Shown here: positions 53,420 through 62,542 of the stretch, in pieces | Layout: each line of letters begins with the position of its first letter | Numbering within the stretch: the first letter of the stretch is position 1 | Assembly: GCF_004361815.1 (NCBI RefSeq) | Contig: NZ_SNWA01000002.1 | Coordinates: forward strand, 2,356,001-2,420,000 | Origin: Paraburkholderia sp. BL10I2N1 | GTDB taxonomy: Bacteria; Pseudomonadota; Gammaproteobacteria; Burkholderiales; Burkholderiaceae | Length of the DNA: 64,000 bases | Direction: 5' to 3' | Program-made: the position numbers and the translations under genes | Notes under the pieces: model-generated | Told to the model about the DNA's origin: nothing | What the model saw: the letters and a program-made list of their open reading frames with translations, nothing else | Database searches by the model: none

Positions 53420-54502
53420 TTACGATGCACCGCTTTGCAGCGGATAGCCCCGGAAACTCCATTTGAAGGGGCGTGCGGCCTGATTGTGCTCGCCGACGAA
53501 CTGCCCGGTGCGCTCGCGCAGGTGCGCGGTGCTGGTGTGGCTGGCATGGCGCAGCACCCGGCGCGTATAACGGGCAAACCAGAGTTCGATCTGATTGACC
53601 CAGCTTGCGTGCAACGGCGTGAAGTGGAAATGAAACTGCTTGCCATGCCGCACATTGAACGCCTGCCAGACGGCCTGGGCGCGATGCGAGTTCAGATTGT
53701 CCCAAACCACGTGCACCTGTTTGTCCGGGTACGCGGCTGCCACGCGTTCCATGAAGGCTACCAGATCGTCCTGGGTGCGCCGCTCGCGGCACTCTGCCAA
53801 CACCTTTCCGGTATGCACATCGAGCGCAGCAATCAACGCCTGGGTGCCGTGACGGATATATTCGAATTCACGGCGACGCAGCCGTCCTGGCGCGGGTGCC
53901 CGTCCCGGGTGCTTGCGCTCAATGGCCTGAATGCCGGTCTTCTCGTCGATGCTGAGCACTACCGCGTTTCGCGGCGCCTTGCGGTACAGCTTGCAAATCA
54001 CGTTGACCTTCTCGCGAAAGGCCGGGTCCGGACTGTGCAGCCATTGCCGGACCCGGTGCGGGCGTACGTCGCCGGCCTGCAGAATGCGCTGCACGTGACT
54101 GCGGCTGATCTGCCCGACGACGCCACGCTCCACGGCACGCGCCGCAATCTCGTCGAGTGTCGGCGTGACCCGTCCCTCAGGTTCCTGTGCTTCACACGCC
54201 AGCGCAATCAACTGCAGTCGCGCTTCGTGCGTGATGCGTGGCGGACGGCCACTGCGCTCGCCCTCGCGAATACCCAGGACACCTTGCCGGGCAATGCGCT
54301 TGCGCCACAGGCAGACCGTTTGCACCGAGACACCCAGTTCCCGCGCAATCACCGTATTGGAGTGACCCTCGTGGGCCCACAACGCGATACGCGCCCGCAT
54401 CACATCTCGCTGCGTAGCCGTTTTCCGCTCAATTAGCGATAGCAGTTCCTGTCGTTCTTTATTCGCCAGCTTCACTGGCGTTGCATGGCGGCCTCGACTC
54501 AT
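53420..54502 (-). CDS. IS630-family transposase (element 2)
   Basis: 360 aa. The N-terminal helix-turn-helix reads SNTVIARELGVSVQTVCLWR. The DDE triad is Asp in AVVLSIDEKTGIQAIER, Asp in HVVWDNLNSHRAQAV and Glu in SWVNQIELWFARYTRR. The C-terminus FVGEHNQAARPFKWSFRGYP fits the group. Full length and open. It shares little text with the IS630 transposase at 43669-44754, so the two elements are of different subgroups. Confidence 0.95.
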   Translation of the reverse strand: MSRGRHATPVKLANKERQELLSLIERKTATQRDVMRARIALWAHEGHSNTVIARELGVSVQTVCLWRKRIARQGVLGIREGERSGRPPRITHEARLQLIALACEAQEPEGRVTPTLDEIAARAVERGVVGQISRSHVQRILQAGDVRPHRVRQWLHSPDPAFREKVNVICKLYRKAPRNAVVLSIDEKTGIQAIERKHPGRAPAPGRLRRREFEYIRHGTQALIAALDVHTGKVLAECRERRTQDDLVAFMERVAAAYPDKQVHVVWDNLNSHRAQAVWQAFNVRHGKQFHFHFTPLHASWVNQIELWFARYTRRVLRHASHTSTAHLRERTGQFVGEHNQAARPFKWSFRGYPLQSGAS

Positions 54503-54558
54503 CCAGACATGATATCCGAGGCAGTTAATTATTCAACCTATTTACGGGATGTTGTACT

Positions 54559-54840
54559 AGCCAGATCGACATGAGCACACCAGTGGGCCGGATGCACGCG
54601 CATTTGCTCTCGGCGATCGCGGAATTCGAAAGGGAGCTTATTCGGGAACGTGTCCGCTCGGGCCTGGCCAATGCACGCGCCAGGGGCAAGCGCCTCGGCC
54701 GGCCCAACGCGACACCGCGCCTGGTGAACAAGGGCTTGACCCTGATCAGGCAGGGAAAGACCTACCAGCAGGCAGCCGAGCAATCGGGAGTGAGCATTTC
54801 CACGCTACTGCGCGCCCGCAGGAAAGGCAAGGCCGCCTGA
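54559..54840 (+). pseudogene. Serine resolvase, 3' half
   Basis: 93 residues continuing the reading of 52787-53083 after removal of the IS: SQIDMSTPVGRMHAHLLSAI, AEFERELIRERVRSGLANAR and the C-terminal helix-turn-helix YQQAAEQSGVSISTLLRARR. It could start internally at Met 54571, giving a DNA-binding fragment without the catalytic Ser. Confidence 0.92.
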
Positions 54841-55458
54841 CAGTCGAAAAAGTCGATCGGTGACGCCAGCCCCCGGAATGGCGCGCTCTCGAGACTGACG
54901 TGGCGCACGCCGGCCCGGTGCGGCTTTGTGTGCATGAGTCGCAAGCGGTCTCAGGACCTGGATTCAACAGCGGACACCACCGGTCATGGAACACGATTCG
55001 TCGAAGCAGGCTGCCGGCGGTTTTCAGATTCGAGTTGTGGTCCGCGAAAACCGGATCAAGTGCCAACGGCTGCCAGTGAATACTCGTGGTACAGCCCGCC
55101 CGGAATCGTTTTCGCGTGCACAACAAGGCACCGGTCAAACATGATGACTGGAATTCTCATGGGGAGGCAGTGCAGGATTGGCCGGCGGATCGGGGACGCC
55201 GGGTCCGAGAGACATATGAGGACGCCCCGCTTCCTGAACGTCCTCGCCGCCCGGCTGATGCGTCCCTATGTTGACGAAAAAACGGCTCGCGAAACCGATC
55301 AGTGCGTTGACCTATGTCAGCCTTTCCTGGTTTTGAGTTGCTAGCATTTCAATTGCACTGATCGACTCCCCTACCGACCTCGGCGTGCGCAAGGAATGCA
55401 TGTCTGCGCTGGTCCAAACGGTCTATCGTGTACTTGTCCCATTTTCATGGAGCACACC
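54841..55458. other. No confident gene
   Basis: About 620 bp. Frames are present on both strands but without ribosome sites or recognised families. The last 100 bp should hold the promoter of the hemerythrin gene at 55459. Confidence 0.4.
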
Positions 55459-56019
55459 ATGGCCGACCCACTCGCCGTATGGCATGCCGAGCACATCAAT
55501 TTCGCCCGGCTTCTCGATATTCTGGAAGAACAGGTAGCAGCCTTCCACGCGGGCGAAAGCCCTAATTACGCGCTTATGGGCGATATTCTTTACTACATGC
55601 GGAATTTTACCGATTGTGTTCACCATCCGCGGGAGGATGTTGCATATGCGCGGATTGCCGCACGGGATCCAGGGTCTCAATTATTGGTGGACCGTCTTCA
55701 ACAGGAGCATCGCGTGATTGCCACGGCGGGCGATGAACTCCTGAATCGTATCAACGAAGCCGCGGAAGACGTAGTGACGCCGCGCGCCGCACTAGAAGCA
55801 GCTACTGCCACATACCTTGTGTACTATCGTCACCACCTTTCCACTGAGGAGCGGGAAGTGATGCCGCACGCTGCACAGGTGCTAACAGAGCAGGACTGGG
55901 CAGCAGTAGACACGACCGTACCGGCCAGTCCCGATCCGCTATTCGGAGACAATGTAATGGAGCGCTTTGAGGCGCTTAGCAGGCATATCGCTCTTGATGC
56001 GCAGGCGTCCAGAGACTAG
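55459..56019 (+). CDS. Hemerythrin-domain protein 1
   Basis: 186 aa. The ATG at 55459 follows TGGAGC with 6-7 nt spacing. A four-helix HHE domain spans about residues 1-140, with the iron-ligand-type His and Glu in AVWHAEHINFARLLD, FTDCVHHPREDVAYARI, RLQQEHRVIATAGDE and VYYRHHLSTEEREVMPHA. Such proteins bind a di-iron centre and can act in oxygen or nitric-oxide handling or iron storage. The C-terminus (PDPLFGDNVMERFEALSRHI) is shared with the second hemerythrin at 60131-60712. It lies between two mobile elements. Confidence 0.9.
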   Translation: MADPLAVWHAEHINFARLLDILEEQVAAFHAGESPNYALMGDILYYMRNFTDCVHHPREDVAYARIAARDPGSQLLVDRLQQEHRVIATAGDELLNRINEAAEDVVTPRAALEAATATYLVYYRHHLSTEEREVMPHAAQVLTEQDWAAVDTTVPASPDPLFGDNVMERFEALSRHIALDAQASRD

Positions 56020-56343
56020 GAATTAGGCACCGAATGCATCTTGATTGACGTCGGCTACCGGGTGCTGCTCGCGCGCATCAATGAAATGCATACACAAGCT
56101 CGCTGCGCATCAACACTCGCGCGTGCATTTGGCCGACGCGTCCGTGCGCGTCTATCCAGAGCGATGCGCACGTCACGTTGAGGTCTGGCGAGCGTGGCGG
56201 GTCCAGCCACTTCGTTTAAGTTGAAACAATGTGCGTGAATCACACACACGAATGGCGCCCTTTGTAGACAGCGTCAAGCAGCATGGCCGGTCAGCGACAA
56301 CTATCTTGGCCGGTCAACGGGGTAATTGTCGCTGGTTATAAGG

Positions 56344-56673
56344 TCATATTTGACGTTGCTCCTTCGTAGTTGTCGGTGGGTAATCGCGTAGTTGACGCTC
56401 ATCGTTACTGCGTAACAATGGGCTGTCGAAGTACTCCTGCCACTGCGCTGAATCGCAATCGATCCCCGCGAGAACACGCTCCTCTTCCGCGATGATCAGT
56501 TTCTCGATCAATTCCTGTTTCGTTACTGCGTAACGGCGCGCCACCCGGGCAAGCGCGAGGAAGGCGCGGGTGTCAATCCAGGCGTTCAGGCGACGCTGAC
56601 CGTTATCGTCCGAGCCCGAATGAGGGCGCCGGGCCCGATATTCGGCTTGCCGTTGTGCTGCTGTTTTTGCCAT
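56344..56673 (-). CDS. Third gene of IS21 element 2, 109 aa
   Basis: The protein starts MAKTAAQRQAEYRARRP, a basic helix, and continues with RRLNAWIDTRAFLALARVAR and YAVTKQELIEKLIIAEEERV, which resembles a ribbon-helix-helix DNA-binding pattern. It lies downstream of istB on the same strand, inside the element's terminal repeats. IS21 elements normally have only istA and istB, so it is a passenger or a regulator of the element. No ribosome site was clear. Confidence 0.65.
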   Translation of the reverse strand: MAKTAAQRQAEYRARRPHSGSDDNGQRRLNAWIDTRAFLALARVARRYAVTKQELIEKLIIAEEERVLAGIDCDSAQWQEYFDSPLLRSNDERQLRDYPPTTTKEQRQI

Positions 56674-56726
56674 TTTCCTGTCCAGATCCGGTCGATTTCG
56701 TGACCCGTTACCGGGTCACGGATGCG

Positions 56727-57569
56727 TTACTGCGCAACGTTGCCGTCCTCAGGTGGCGGGCCACTGAACGGGATGGCAGGGTTGTCGTCGTGTAATTGAC
56801 GCCGCCGTGCGTTCTGTTTGTCGCCGGCCTTGCGGCGGCGGTAGCTTTCGACGTTGAGCTCGAAGATCGTCGAATGATGCACAAGCCGGTCGATGGCGGC
56901 GACCGTCATGCCGGGGTCAGGGAACACGTCATTCCAGCCCGAGAACGGTTGATTGGCCGTTATCAGAAGACTTTTACGCTCGTACCTCTCGGCAATCAGT
57001 TCGAACAGCACGCTGGTCTCGGCCTGGTCCTTGCGGGCGTACGACAGGTCATCGAGGACGATGAGGTCGAAGCGGTCGAGCTTGGCCAGTGCGGAAGGCA
57101 ACTGCAGGCTCTGGCGTGCCGCCTGCAGCTTCTGGACGAGTTCGCTGGTGCGCGTGAACAGCACGCGGTATCCGGCATCGATCAGGGCGTGCCCGATGGC
57201 CGATCCGAGATGGCTCTTGCCGACACCAGGTGGCCCGAACAGAAGGACCGTGGCGCCTTTCTCCAGCCATGACTCGCCGGTGGCCAGCGCCGTGACATGG
57301 GCCTTCGAGACCATTGGCACGGCGCTGAAGTCGAAGGTGGCGAGCGTCTTGGTCGGGTCCATCTGCGACTCGGTGCGGTGCCGCTCGATGCGTCGTTTGG
57401 CGCGCTCAGCCAGCTCGTGCTCAAGCAGTGCGCCAAGCAGTCGCGTGGCCTGCCAGCCTTCCTTGTCCGAGCGCTCCGCGAACTCGGGCCACAACCTGCC
57501 GATCGTTGGCAAGCGCAGCTCGTTGAGCATCAGGGCCAGGCGGCCACCGTCATGTGCGGGCGCGTTCAT
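56727..57569 (-). CDS. istB: IstB helper ATPase (IS21 element 2)
   Basis: 280 aa AAA+ ATPase. Walker A is LFGPPGVGKSHLGSAIG, Walker B is DLIVLDDLSYARKDQAE, followed by LFELIAERYERKSLLITANQ and the sensor region PFSGWNDVFPDPGMTVAAID. It loads with IstA to direct transposition. It begins in the 4-nt ATGA overlap with the istA stop. Intact. Confidence 0.95.
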   Translation of the reverse strand: MNAPAHDGGRLALMLNELRLPTIGRLWPEFAERSDKEGWQATRLLGALLEHELAERAKRRIERHRTESQMDPTKTLATFDFSAVPMVSKAHVTALATGESWLEKGATVLLFGPPGVGKSHLGSAIGHALIDAGYRVLFTRTSELVQKLQAARQSLQLPSALAKLDRFDLIVLDDLSYARKDQAETSVLFELIAERYERKSLLITANQPFSGWNDVFPDPGMTVAAIDRLVHHSTIFELNVESYRRRKAGDKQNARRRQLHDDNPAIPFSGPPPEDGNVAQ

Positions 57570-59059
57570 GCTGCCATCTCCTCGAGCAGTTCGTCATAGA
57601 CGGCAACGGGCGGCATCTGAACCTCCACTTCAGGACACGAGGCCTCACGGGGCGCGTACTGCTCACGCAGCGCTTTGAGATCGGGCAGCTCGCCGGCTTC
57701 CAGCAACACGTCAAGCTGTCCGGCCAGTACGGCCTCCACGCCGTGCAGGCCGGCGAGTTCAAGCAGGCCAACCATCGTCTTGCATGCTTCGCGTTGCGAC
57801 AGGCGGGAATCGAGTTGTTCCCAGGTCCGGCGGTAGGCCTCGCGCGGGAACAGTGCGTCACGAAACGCGAGCCCCTTGAATGCCTGCGGTTTGCGCTTCA
57901 GGGAGCCAATGAAGTGGCGGTAATCTAGCGCGTGGCGGTTGTCGTGCGCACGGGAGCCCCGTGCGGTGCTGTGCACCAGCACGCCGGACAGGTAACAGTC
58001 GAGCCGGTCGCCGTAGACGCGCACCTTCAGCCGGTGACCAATCAGGCGCGACGGCGCACTGTAGAGGATGCCGCGCACCGTGAACGTACTGCAGCGGGTC
58101 ACAGGAGCCTCCTCCTCGACGAAGTCGGTGGAACGGTACTCCGGCAGATCCTGAAGCTGCTGGCGCTCGATACGGAACGCGGCGGCGTTGCGCCGGTTTC
58201 GACGCATCACCTGCTCGCGGATGAATTCATCGTAGGCAGCACGATCAGCGAAGTCGCGATGGCCACGAAGCATCAAGGCCTGATCGACCGCGTCCTTCAG
58301 ATACCGGTGCGAGGATTCGATACTCCCGTTCTCGTGACCCAGACCGCGATTGTTGCGCGTGCCCTGCATGTCGTAATGATCGAGCAGCGCCTTGTAACGG
58401 ATCGTGAAGTCCTCCTTCTCGCTCAGGTTTTTGAAGGCGGCCGACAGGCTGTCGGTGCGATGCTCGCGAGGGCAACCTCCCGCCTGCCACAGGGCGTTCT
58501 GCAATCCGGTTGCGAGGGCCTCGAAGCTCTCGCCGCCCTCGACTACGTAGGCATACTCCCAGCGTGAGAACGCCAGCACGAAGTGGTACAGCCGGTGCGC
58601 GAACGGTGCGCCGCCAATCGTCACGCACAGCTTGCTCATATCGGTGAAGTCCGACAGCCCACGCACGCCGGGCTGATGCTCCTGGGGGAAGAAGATCTCC
58701 TGACTGGGGCCCTCAAGCGCCCGCCATTGATGAATGCGTCGCTCCAGCGTGCGGCGCATGCTGTCGGGATAGCGCTCCGGGTGATCCTCCTGCAGCTTGC
58801 GCAGGATCGTAATGCCCATCAGATGGGGAGCGTTACGCAGTAGCGGTAAAACTTCGCTATCCCAGACATCGGCGAACTGATCGGGACGGGTGCGCCAGGA
58901 GCGCCGAGGCTTCTGGGATGGCAGAGTCGCGTCACGCTCGATGCGGCGTGCGGAACGCACGCTTATTCCGGCCTTGGCGGCCGCGACTTCCTGCGGATGG
59001 TGTTTGCGCTTGGTCATGTAAAGACGAACCTGTTGGTCGGTAATGCGGGTTCCAGACAT
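57566..59059 (-). CDS. istA: IstA transposase (IS21 element 2)
   Basis: 497 aa. The N-terminal helix-turn-helix reads EVAAAKAGISVRSARRIERD. The DDE core has Asp in GLSDFTDMSKLCVTIGG, Asp in GCPREHRTDSLSAAFKNL and Glu in ENGSIESSHRYLKDAVDQ. The C-terminal domain carries GILYSAPSRLIGHRLKVRVY, typical of IS21. The gene is intact and coupled to istB, so the element is a candidate for activity, unlike the IS21 at 15044-21500. Confidence 0.95.
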   Translation of the reverse strand: MSGTRITDQQVRLYMTKRKHHPQEVAAAKAGISVRSARRIERDATLPSQKPRRSWRTRPDQFADVWDSEVLPLLRNAPHLMGITILRKLQEDHPERYPDSMRRTLERRIHQWRALEGPSQEIFFPQEHQPGVRGLSDFTDMSKLCVTIGGAPFAHRLYHFVLAFSRWEYAYVVEGGESFEALATGLQNALWQAGGCPREHRTDSLSAAFKNLSEKEDFTIRYKALLDHYDMQGTRNNRGLGHENGSIESSHRYLKDAVDQALMLRGHRDFADRAAYDEFIREQVMRRNRRNAAAFRIERQQLQDLPEYRSTDFVEEEAPVTRCSTFTVRGILYSAPSRLIGHRLKVRVYGDRLDCYLSGVLVHSTARGSRAHDNRHALDYRHFIGSLKRKPQAFKGLAFRDALFPREAYRRTWEQLDSRLSQREACKTMVGLLELAGLHGVEAVLAGQLDVLLEAGELPDLKALREQYAPREASCPEVEVQMPPVAVYDELLEEMAA

Positions 59060-59305
59060 GAGCTGACGGCTTCTTCTTAAAGCTTCGATCAGCCCATCCT
59101 AAAGCCCCGCCGACGCGGCGCCGCCGGTGGTTCGTCGTCTCCGGCGGCTACGCCGCCTCCGACTCCTCACCACCGGCCAAAACAATCGTCAACGACCGGC
59201 CAAGATAATTGTCGCCGCCCAGCCCTTTGGGCGCTCAGAGAAACGAACACACCGAACAGCGCAAGCAAGATGCCGTATTGACGGCACACCATGACGTCCT
59301 CGCGA

Positions 59306-59782
59306 TCAGCCTTCGTTTTCGGTTGAGTTTGCCGGTTTTGTGCCCCGAACCAGCAGAACGGGACAATGGGAAAAGCGCACGAAGCGCTCGGCTACGCTGC
59401 CGAGCACGATCCGTCGCACACCCCTGCGCCCATGCGTGCCCATCACGGCAAGCTCAATGCTATTGCGTTCGGCATAGCGTTGAAGCGCTTCTGCAACGTC
59501 TTCACTCATCCGTTCCGTTTCGACGAGCTCGGCTTCGCAAGCGACGCCCGCCTTTCTACACGCGGCCTCTGCACTCGCGAGTGCCGTCCGCCCATCCTTG
59601 CGCAATGCCTCGACGAGCACGACAGGATCGTAGTATCCCGCATAGTTGAAGATCGGTGTTTTGTCCACGACATACACGGCATGAATAGTCGCTTGCGCAA
59701 GTCTCGCCAACCTCACAGCTTCGTCTAGAGCATGTGTCGACGTTTGACTGCCGTCCATGCCGACCAGAATCCTCTTGTACAT
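59306..59782 (-). CDS. Universal stress protein (UspA family)
   Basis: 158 aa. The ATG follows AAGGAGAAG. Usp fold: MYKRILVGMDGSQTSTHALD at the N-terminus and the ATP-binding motif VMGTHGRRGVRRIVLGSVAE (G-x2-G-x9-G-S), then SHCPVLLVRGTKP. Proteins of this type bind ATP and aid survival under starvation or low oxygen. It is 10 aa longer at its C-terminus than the common form. Its neighbours (hemerythrins, cytochrome c, FNR boxes) suggest an anaerobic stress setting. Confidence 0.93.
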   Translation of the reverse strand: MYKRILVGMDGSQTSTHALDEAVRLARLAQATIHAVYVVDKTPIFNYAGYYDPVVLVEALRKDGRTALASAEAACRKAGVACEAELVETERMSEDVAEALQRYAERNSIELAVMGTHGRRGVRRIVLGSVAERFVRFSHCPVLLVRGTKPANSTENEG

Positions 59783-60130
59783 GATGTCTTCTCCTTGATT
59801 TGTTCAAGAGTTCAGGAATCCGCACCACGAAAATCAGCGGATGAAAAGTGACATGGAATCGGGTATTCAACCATCAGACGTCTTTTTCATGACCGCCCCC
59901 TATGGCCCGGCATTCGGAGCTTTTGGTCAAGCAGGGGCTTGCCTGTCATCTTCGATCTTTTTCTCCGTCGTGACCTGACCTTTAAATTGGCGTTGCCCTA
60001 GCGGGTTGTCGGCGAGCGCCTACACCCGGCGCACTATCGAAACGGCGACCGGTCAAGACGCCTGAAAATAAAGCTCGCAGTTTCGTCAGGCGGGGTTCCG
60101 GGCCGCCCTTCCGGCGCGACTCGCCACCGT
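59783..60130. other. No gene; upstream region of the universal stress protein
   Basis: About 350 bp between the hemerythrin and Usp genes. No perfect FNR box was seen here. It probably holds the usp promoter. Confidence 0.4.
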
Positions 60131-60712
60131 TCAGGCCTGCGCTTCCGGGATCGTCTGCACGATCAGCGAAAACAGACGCTCGAAATCCTCATCGAGCTTT
60201 GCGCCTTCAAACGGATCTCGGTTCGCGCCAAATGCGTCATCCAGTTCGATCCAGTCTTCCGCCGTGAGCCATTGCCGCGCGGCAGGCAGAATGATCTCTT
60301 CTTCCAGGCGCCTGTGATTGCTGTAGAACGCCGCATATTCGTCGAGCATCCCGCGTAGGTCCGGCAATGCGGACTTGCCAGCCAGTTCGTAGCGGGTTAG
60401 CGCATGTTCGATGTCTCGAATTCGCGCTTCCCCCTGAGCGTGCTGCGCTTCCAGGTCGGCGATGACCGGGTCAAGTTCTCGCGTTCGGTGCCACAGGCGC
60501 GCAAACAGATACTGATTCTCCTTGGGATGATGTACCCGCTCCGGATACTCGCGGATGTAGTAGAGCATCGCCCGGAACACCATCAGGCCCGGCGTTTTCG
60601 CGTCGGCGCCGAGCAGTTCGACGAAGCGCTGCATGCCCGCAATGACGGTCGATAGCTGCTGATGCTCCCTCATGATGACCTGTACAGCGCTTCTTGGCTG
60701 TGGTGCCTGCAT
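60131..60712 (-). CDS. Hemerythrin-domain protein 2
   Basis: 193 aa from ATG 60712, chosen because GGGAG lies upstream and the domain starts right after. The HHE four-helix bundle is seen in VIMREHQQLSTVIAGMQRF, YPERVHHPKENQYLFARL, IADLEAQHAQGEARIRDIEH and FYSNHRRLEEEIILPAA, giving the full set of His/Glu iron ligands. The C-terminus ANRDPFEGAKLDEDFERLFS is shared with hemerythrin 1. A pseudogene copy of its first 30 residues is at 63384-63485. Likely an oxygen- or NO-binding protein of a low-oxygen response. Confidence 0.9.
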   Translation of the reverse strand: MQAPQPRSAVQVIMREHQQLSTVIAGMQRFVELLGADAKTPGLMVFRAMLYYIREYPERVHHPKENQYLFARLWHRTRELDPVIADLEAQHAQGEARIRDIEHALTRYELAGKSALPDLRGMLDEYAAFYSNHRRLEEEIILPAARQWLTAEDWIELDDAFGANRDPFEGAKLDEDFERLFSLIVQTIPEAQA

Positions 60713-61126
60713 GTCACAAATCTCCCTCTGTTCACTGAGCGCGGCAACGAATAACCGCGAGCATCCGCACCGCCAGATTGAAAGCATATCGAATTGCCGC
60801 TTCTGCGCTGCCGCGAACCCAATGTCCGATACGCCTGAGTCCGAGCGCTCCGGTAAGGATCTCAAGGCGAACCTCGTGCATACTGCTGCCACAGCACTAG
60901 CCCATGTGTTCGATCATCAGACGACAATCCGGAAAACCGGCACTGAAGGATTGAAGGCGCAACAACTGTATGGCCGCTTCCGCCGTTAGAGATGCCGTAC
61001 GGGGAAGCCCGGAAAGATGATCTGCATGCCGATTCCCACCGTCACGTCCCGTTCCTACGTTCGTGAAATCACGGCGGGCAACATGCCCACGTTCACTAAA
61101 TCATCGCGCCTATCCGATTGGAATGA
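60713..61126. other. No confident gene
   Basis: About 410 bp. One minus-strand frame (49 codons, beginning MHEVRLEILTG) is amphipathic but lacks a ribosome site. The region may be the long 5' leader of hemerythrin 2. Confidence 0.35.
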
Positions 61127-61140
61127 TTGACCTTGATCAA
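61127..61140. promoter_or_regulatory. FNR/Anr-like box
   Basis: TTGAC-CTTG-ATCAA matches the FNR consensus TTGAT-N4-ATCAA at 9 of 10 positions. No gene starts close on either side; the nearest annotated start is hemerythrin 2, 415 bp away on the minus strand. Confidence 0.5.
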
Positions 61141-62133
61141 CTCACCACGTTTCTACTGACGCAAACATGAGTGCTAGTAGCCGTTTTGCCGGCCGCTAAA
61201 CCACCTGCCGTAGTTCACTACGCTGCCGGTTGCCGTTGCGTCGCCTGCTGCGCCGCCGATTACCGCTGCGTTCATCGCTGCACCCGGTGCGCCACGTCGA
61301 ATGTTTGATCCGATCCGGCCGAACAGCAACTGATGCGGCAGCATGTTGCAGCGGTAGCTATCTCTCAACAAGCTGTTCTGTCGGCAAGCCGCGCCAGGCA
61401 AGCACGATCGGATAACGGCGGCATTCCTCGTTTGTAACCCGCAACCCGCTCGTAGCCCGCCGTACCTACAACCAGCTTGACGAGGCTGAGGGTCCGTTAA
61501 AGAGAAGGTTGAAGGGCGCATAGAGGGCCGGTTCGGCCTTTCGTCCCCAAGCGAAACCGTCATTTGTCTGGCATGCCGGGCTATCCATGACGTATTACCC
61601 GATCCGGGGTGGGGCAGGGGCAGCGCGAACATATATTGGGGAATCGCGGTTTCTGGCTGGTCCCTCATAACTCAGTGAGGTAAGCCCGGGGGCTTACCTC
61701 ACCGAGTTAGCGTGCTTTTTGCGAAGGTTTGCTATGGCTTGCCCTCAGTGACGGCTCAGGGGCGACGGAAGTTCGCTATCGGTCCGGGTTCGGCCACAGC
61801 GATCACCTGGCTGTGAGGCCCTACAGCGCTCAGTCAACGGTGTTGTCGTCTCCGGGGCTACACTTCGATTTTCTCGAAAGCGGACACCCATAAGGCCGGA
61901 GTCAAGATAGCAGAGAGGCGCGTCGCAAACATGATGCGCTCGTTATGATCAGGGACGTTGCGTCGCGCCGCGTCTGTGAAACAGGAGGCGACACGCACAT
62001 CGGCGGCCGCAACCGATGCTGGAACGCGCAGAAGTCTACCCTCCGTCATCCACCGCCCAGCCTGGAAATGGGTGAGTCGCACCCGCAAAAAATGCGAAGG
62101 TCGGTCTTACGGCTCACCTTTCTTTTTGTATCT
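61141..62133. other. Low-coding stretch with one large hairpin
   Basis: About 1 kb. Minus-strand frames at 61174-61668 (Gly/Ala-rich end GAAMNAAVIGGAAGDATA) and 61858-62088 have no ribosome sites. The only clear structure is the hairpin at 61669-61708. Confidence 0.35.
61669..61708. repeat. Long hairpin, 19-bp stem with 2-nt loop
   Basis: The arm AACTCAGTGAGGTAAGCCC is repeated in inverse with a single mismatch and only two bases between the arms. A short CTTTTT run lies 8 nt to its right. It may be a terminator, or the scar of a miniature mobile element. Confidence 0.8.
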
Positions 62134-62147
62134 TTGATCCCAATCAA
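62134..62147 (+). promoter_or_regulatory. Perfect FNR/Anr box
   Basis: TTGATCCCAATCAA is a perfect match to TTGAT-N4-ATCAA. A TGTAAATT -10-like sequence at 62166-62173 lies at the spacing of a class II FNR-activated promoter. The small gene at 62241 and cytochrome c at 62543 are downstream. Confidence 0.8.
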
Positions 62148-62240
62148 ATCGCATAAACGGCCGCTTGTAAATTCGAAGCGCCTTCACTATGGTTTAGTAA
62201 TCGCTTGCCGATGTGCAACGAGAACAATGAAGGAGTCGAT

Positions 62241-62396
62241 ATGGCTAACGAGATGAGAAGCGCGCTACTGCTCGCGCTGGTCTTCAGAGCGGCGTTGTTC
62301 TCCTCTGAGGTCCGTTCGGTGCCTGCGTTTGCAACGCCGATATCCACGCTGTGGGGCATCTTACGTAGGTGCATGTCGCTTTTACCAACGGCATAG
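62241..62396 (+). CDS. Small hydrophobic protein, 51 aa
   Basis: The ATG follows AAGGAG with 5 nt spacing. The first part is hydrophobic (MRSALLLALVFRAALFSSEV), followed by RSVPAFATPISTLWGILRRC. It could be an exported or membrane peptide. It is the first gene after the perfect FNR box and so probably induced at low oxygen. No family is recognised. Confidence 0.5.
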   Translation: MANEMRSALLLALVFRAALFSSEVRSVPAFATPISTLWGILRRCMSLLPTA

Positions 62397-62542
62397 GGGC
62401 CAACATACCCGCACCGTTCGCATGTGCGGCACAGCACGTCTGCCTTGAACTTTCCCTACGCGTTGAGTTCGGAAAGAGCATATGCTGACTAGACGGGTTG
62501 GCCCTTGATATCTTAAATCGGCTCAGCTTGAAGAGAACGCTG

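Larger units (their letters stand above)
53085..54557 (-). mobile_element. IS630-family element 2, inserted in a resolvase gene
   Basis: The terminal inverted repeats are GTACAACATCCCGCAAATAC at 53085 and, reading inward from 54557, GTACAACATCCCGTAAATAG. TA duplications flank it at 53083-53084 and 54558-54559. At 1473 bp it is longer than a simple IS630 because it carries a second gene besides the transposase. Confidence 0.92.
56294..59215 (-). mobile_element. IS21-family element 2 with a third gene
   Basis: Inverted repeats GCGACAACTATCTTGGCCGG at 56294 and, inward from 59215, GCGACAATTATCTTGGCCGG bound the unit; a second copy of a similar repeat follows on each side. It contains istA, istB and a small third gene. 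No clear target duplication was seen; the exact outer ends may lie a few bases further out. Confidence 0.85.

Noticed and set aside
59783..59830. FNR box TTGAACAAATCAA near the universal stress gene
   Set aside because: The half sites are one base too close (13 instead of 14 bp) and it overlaps the ribosome-site region.
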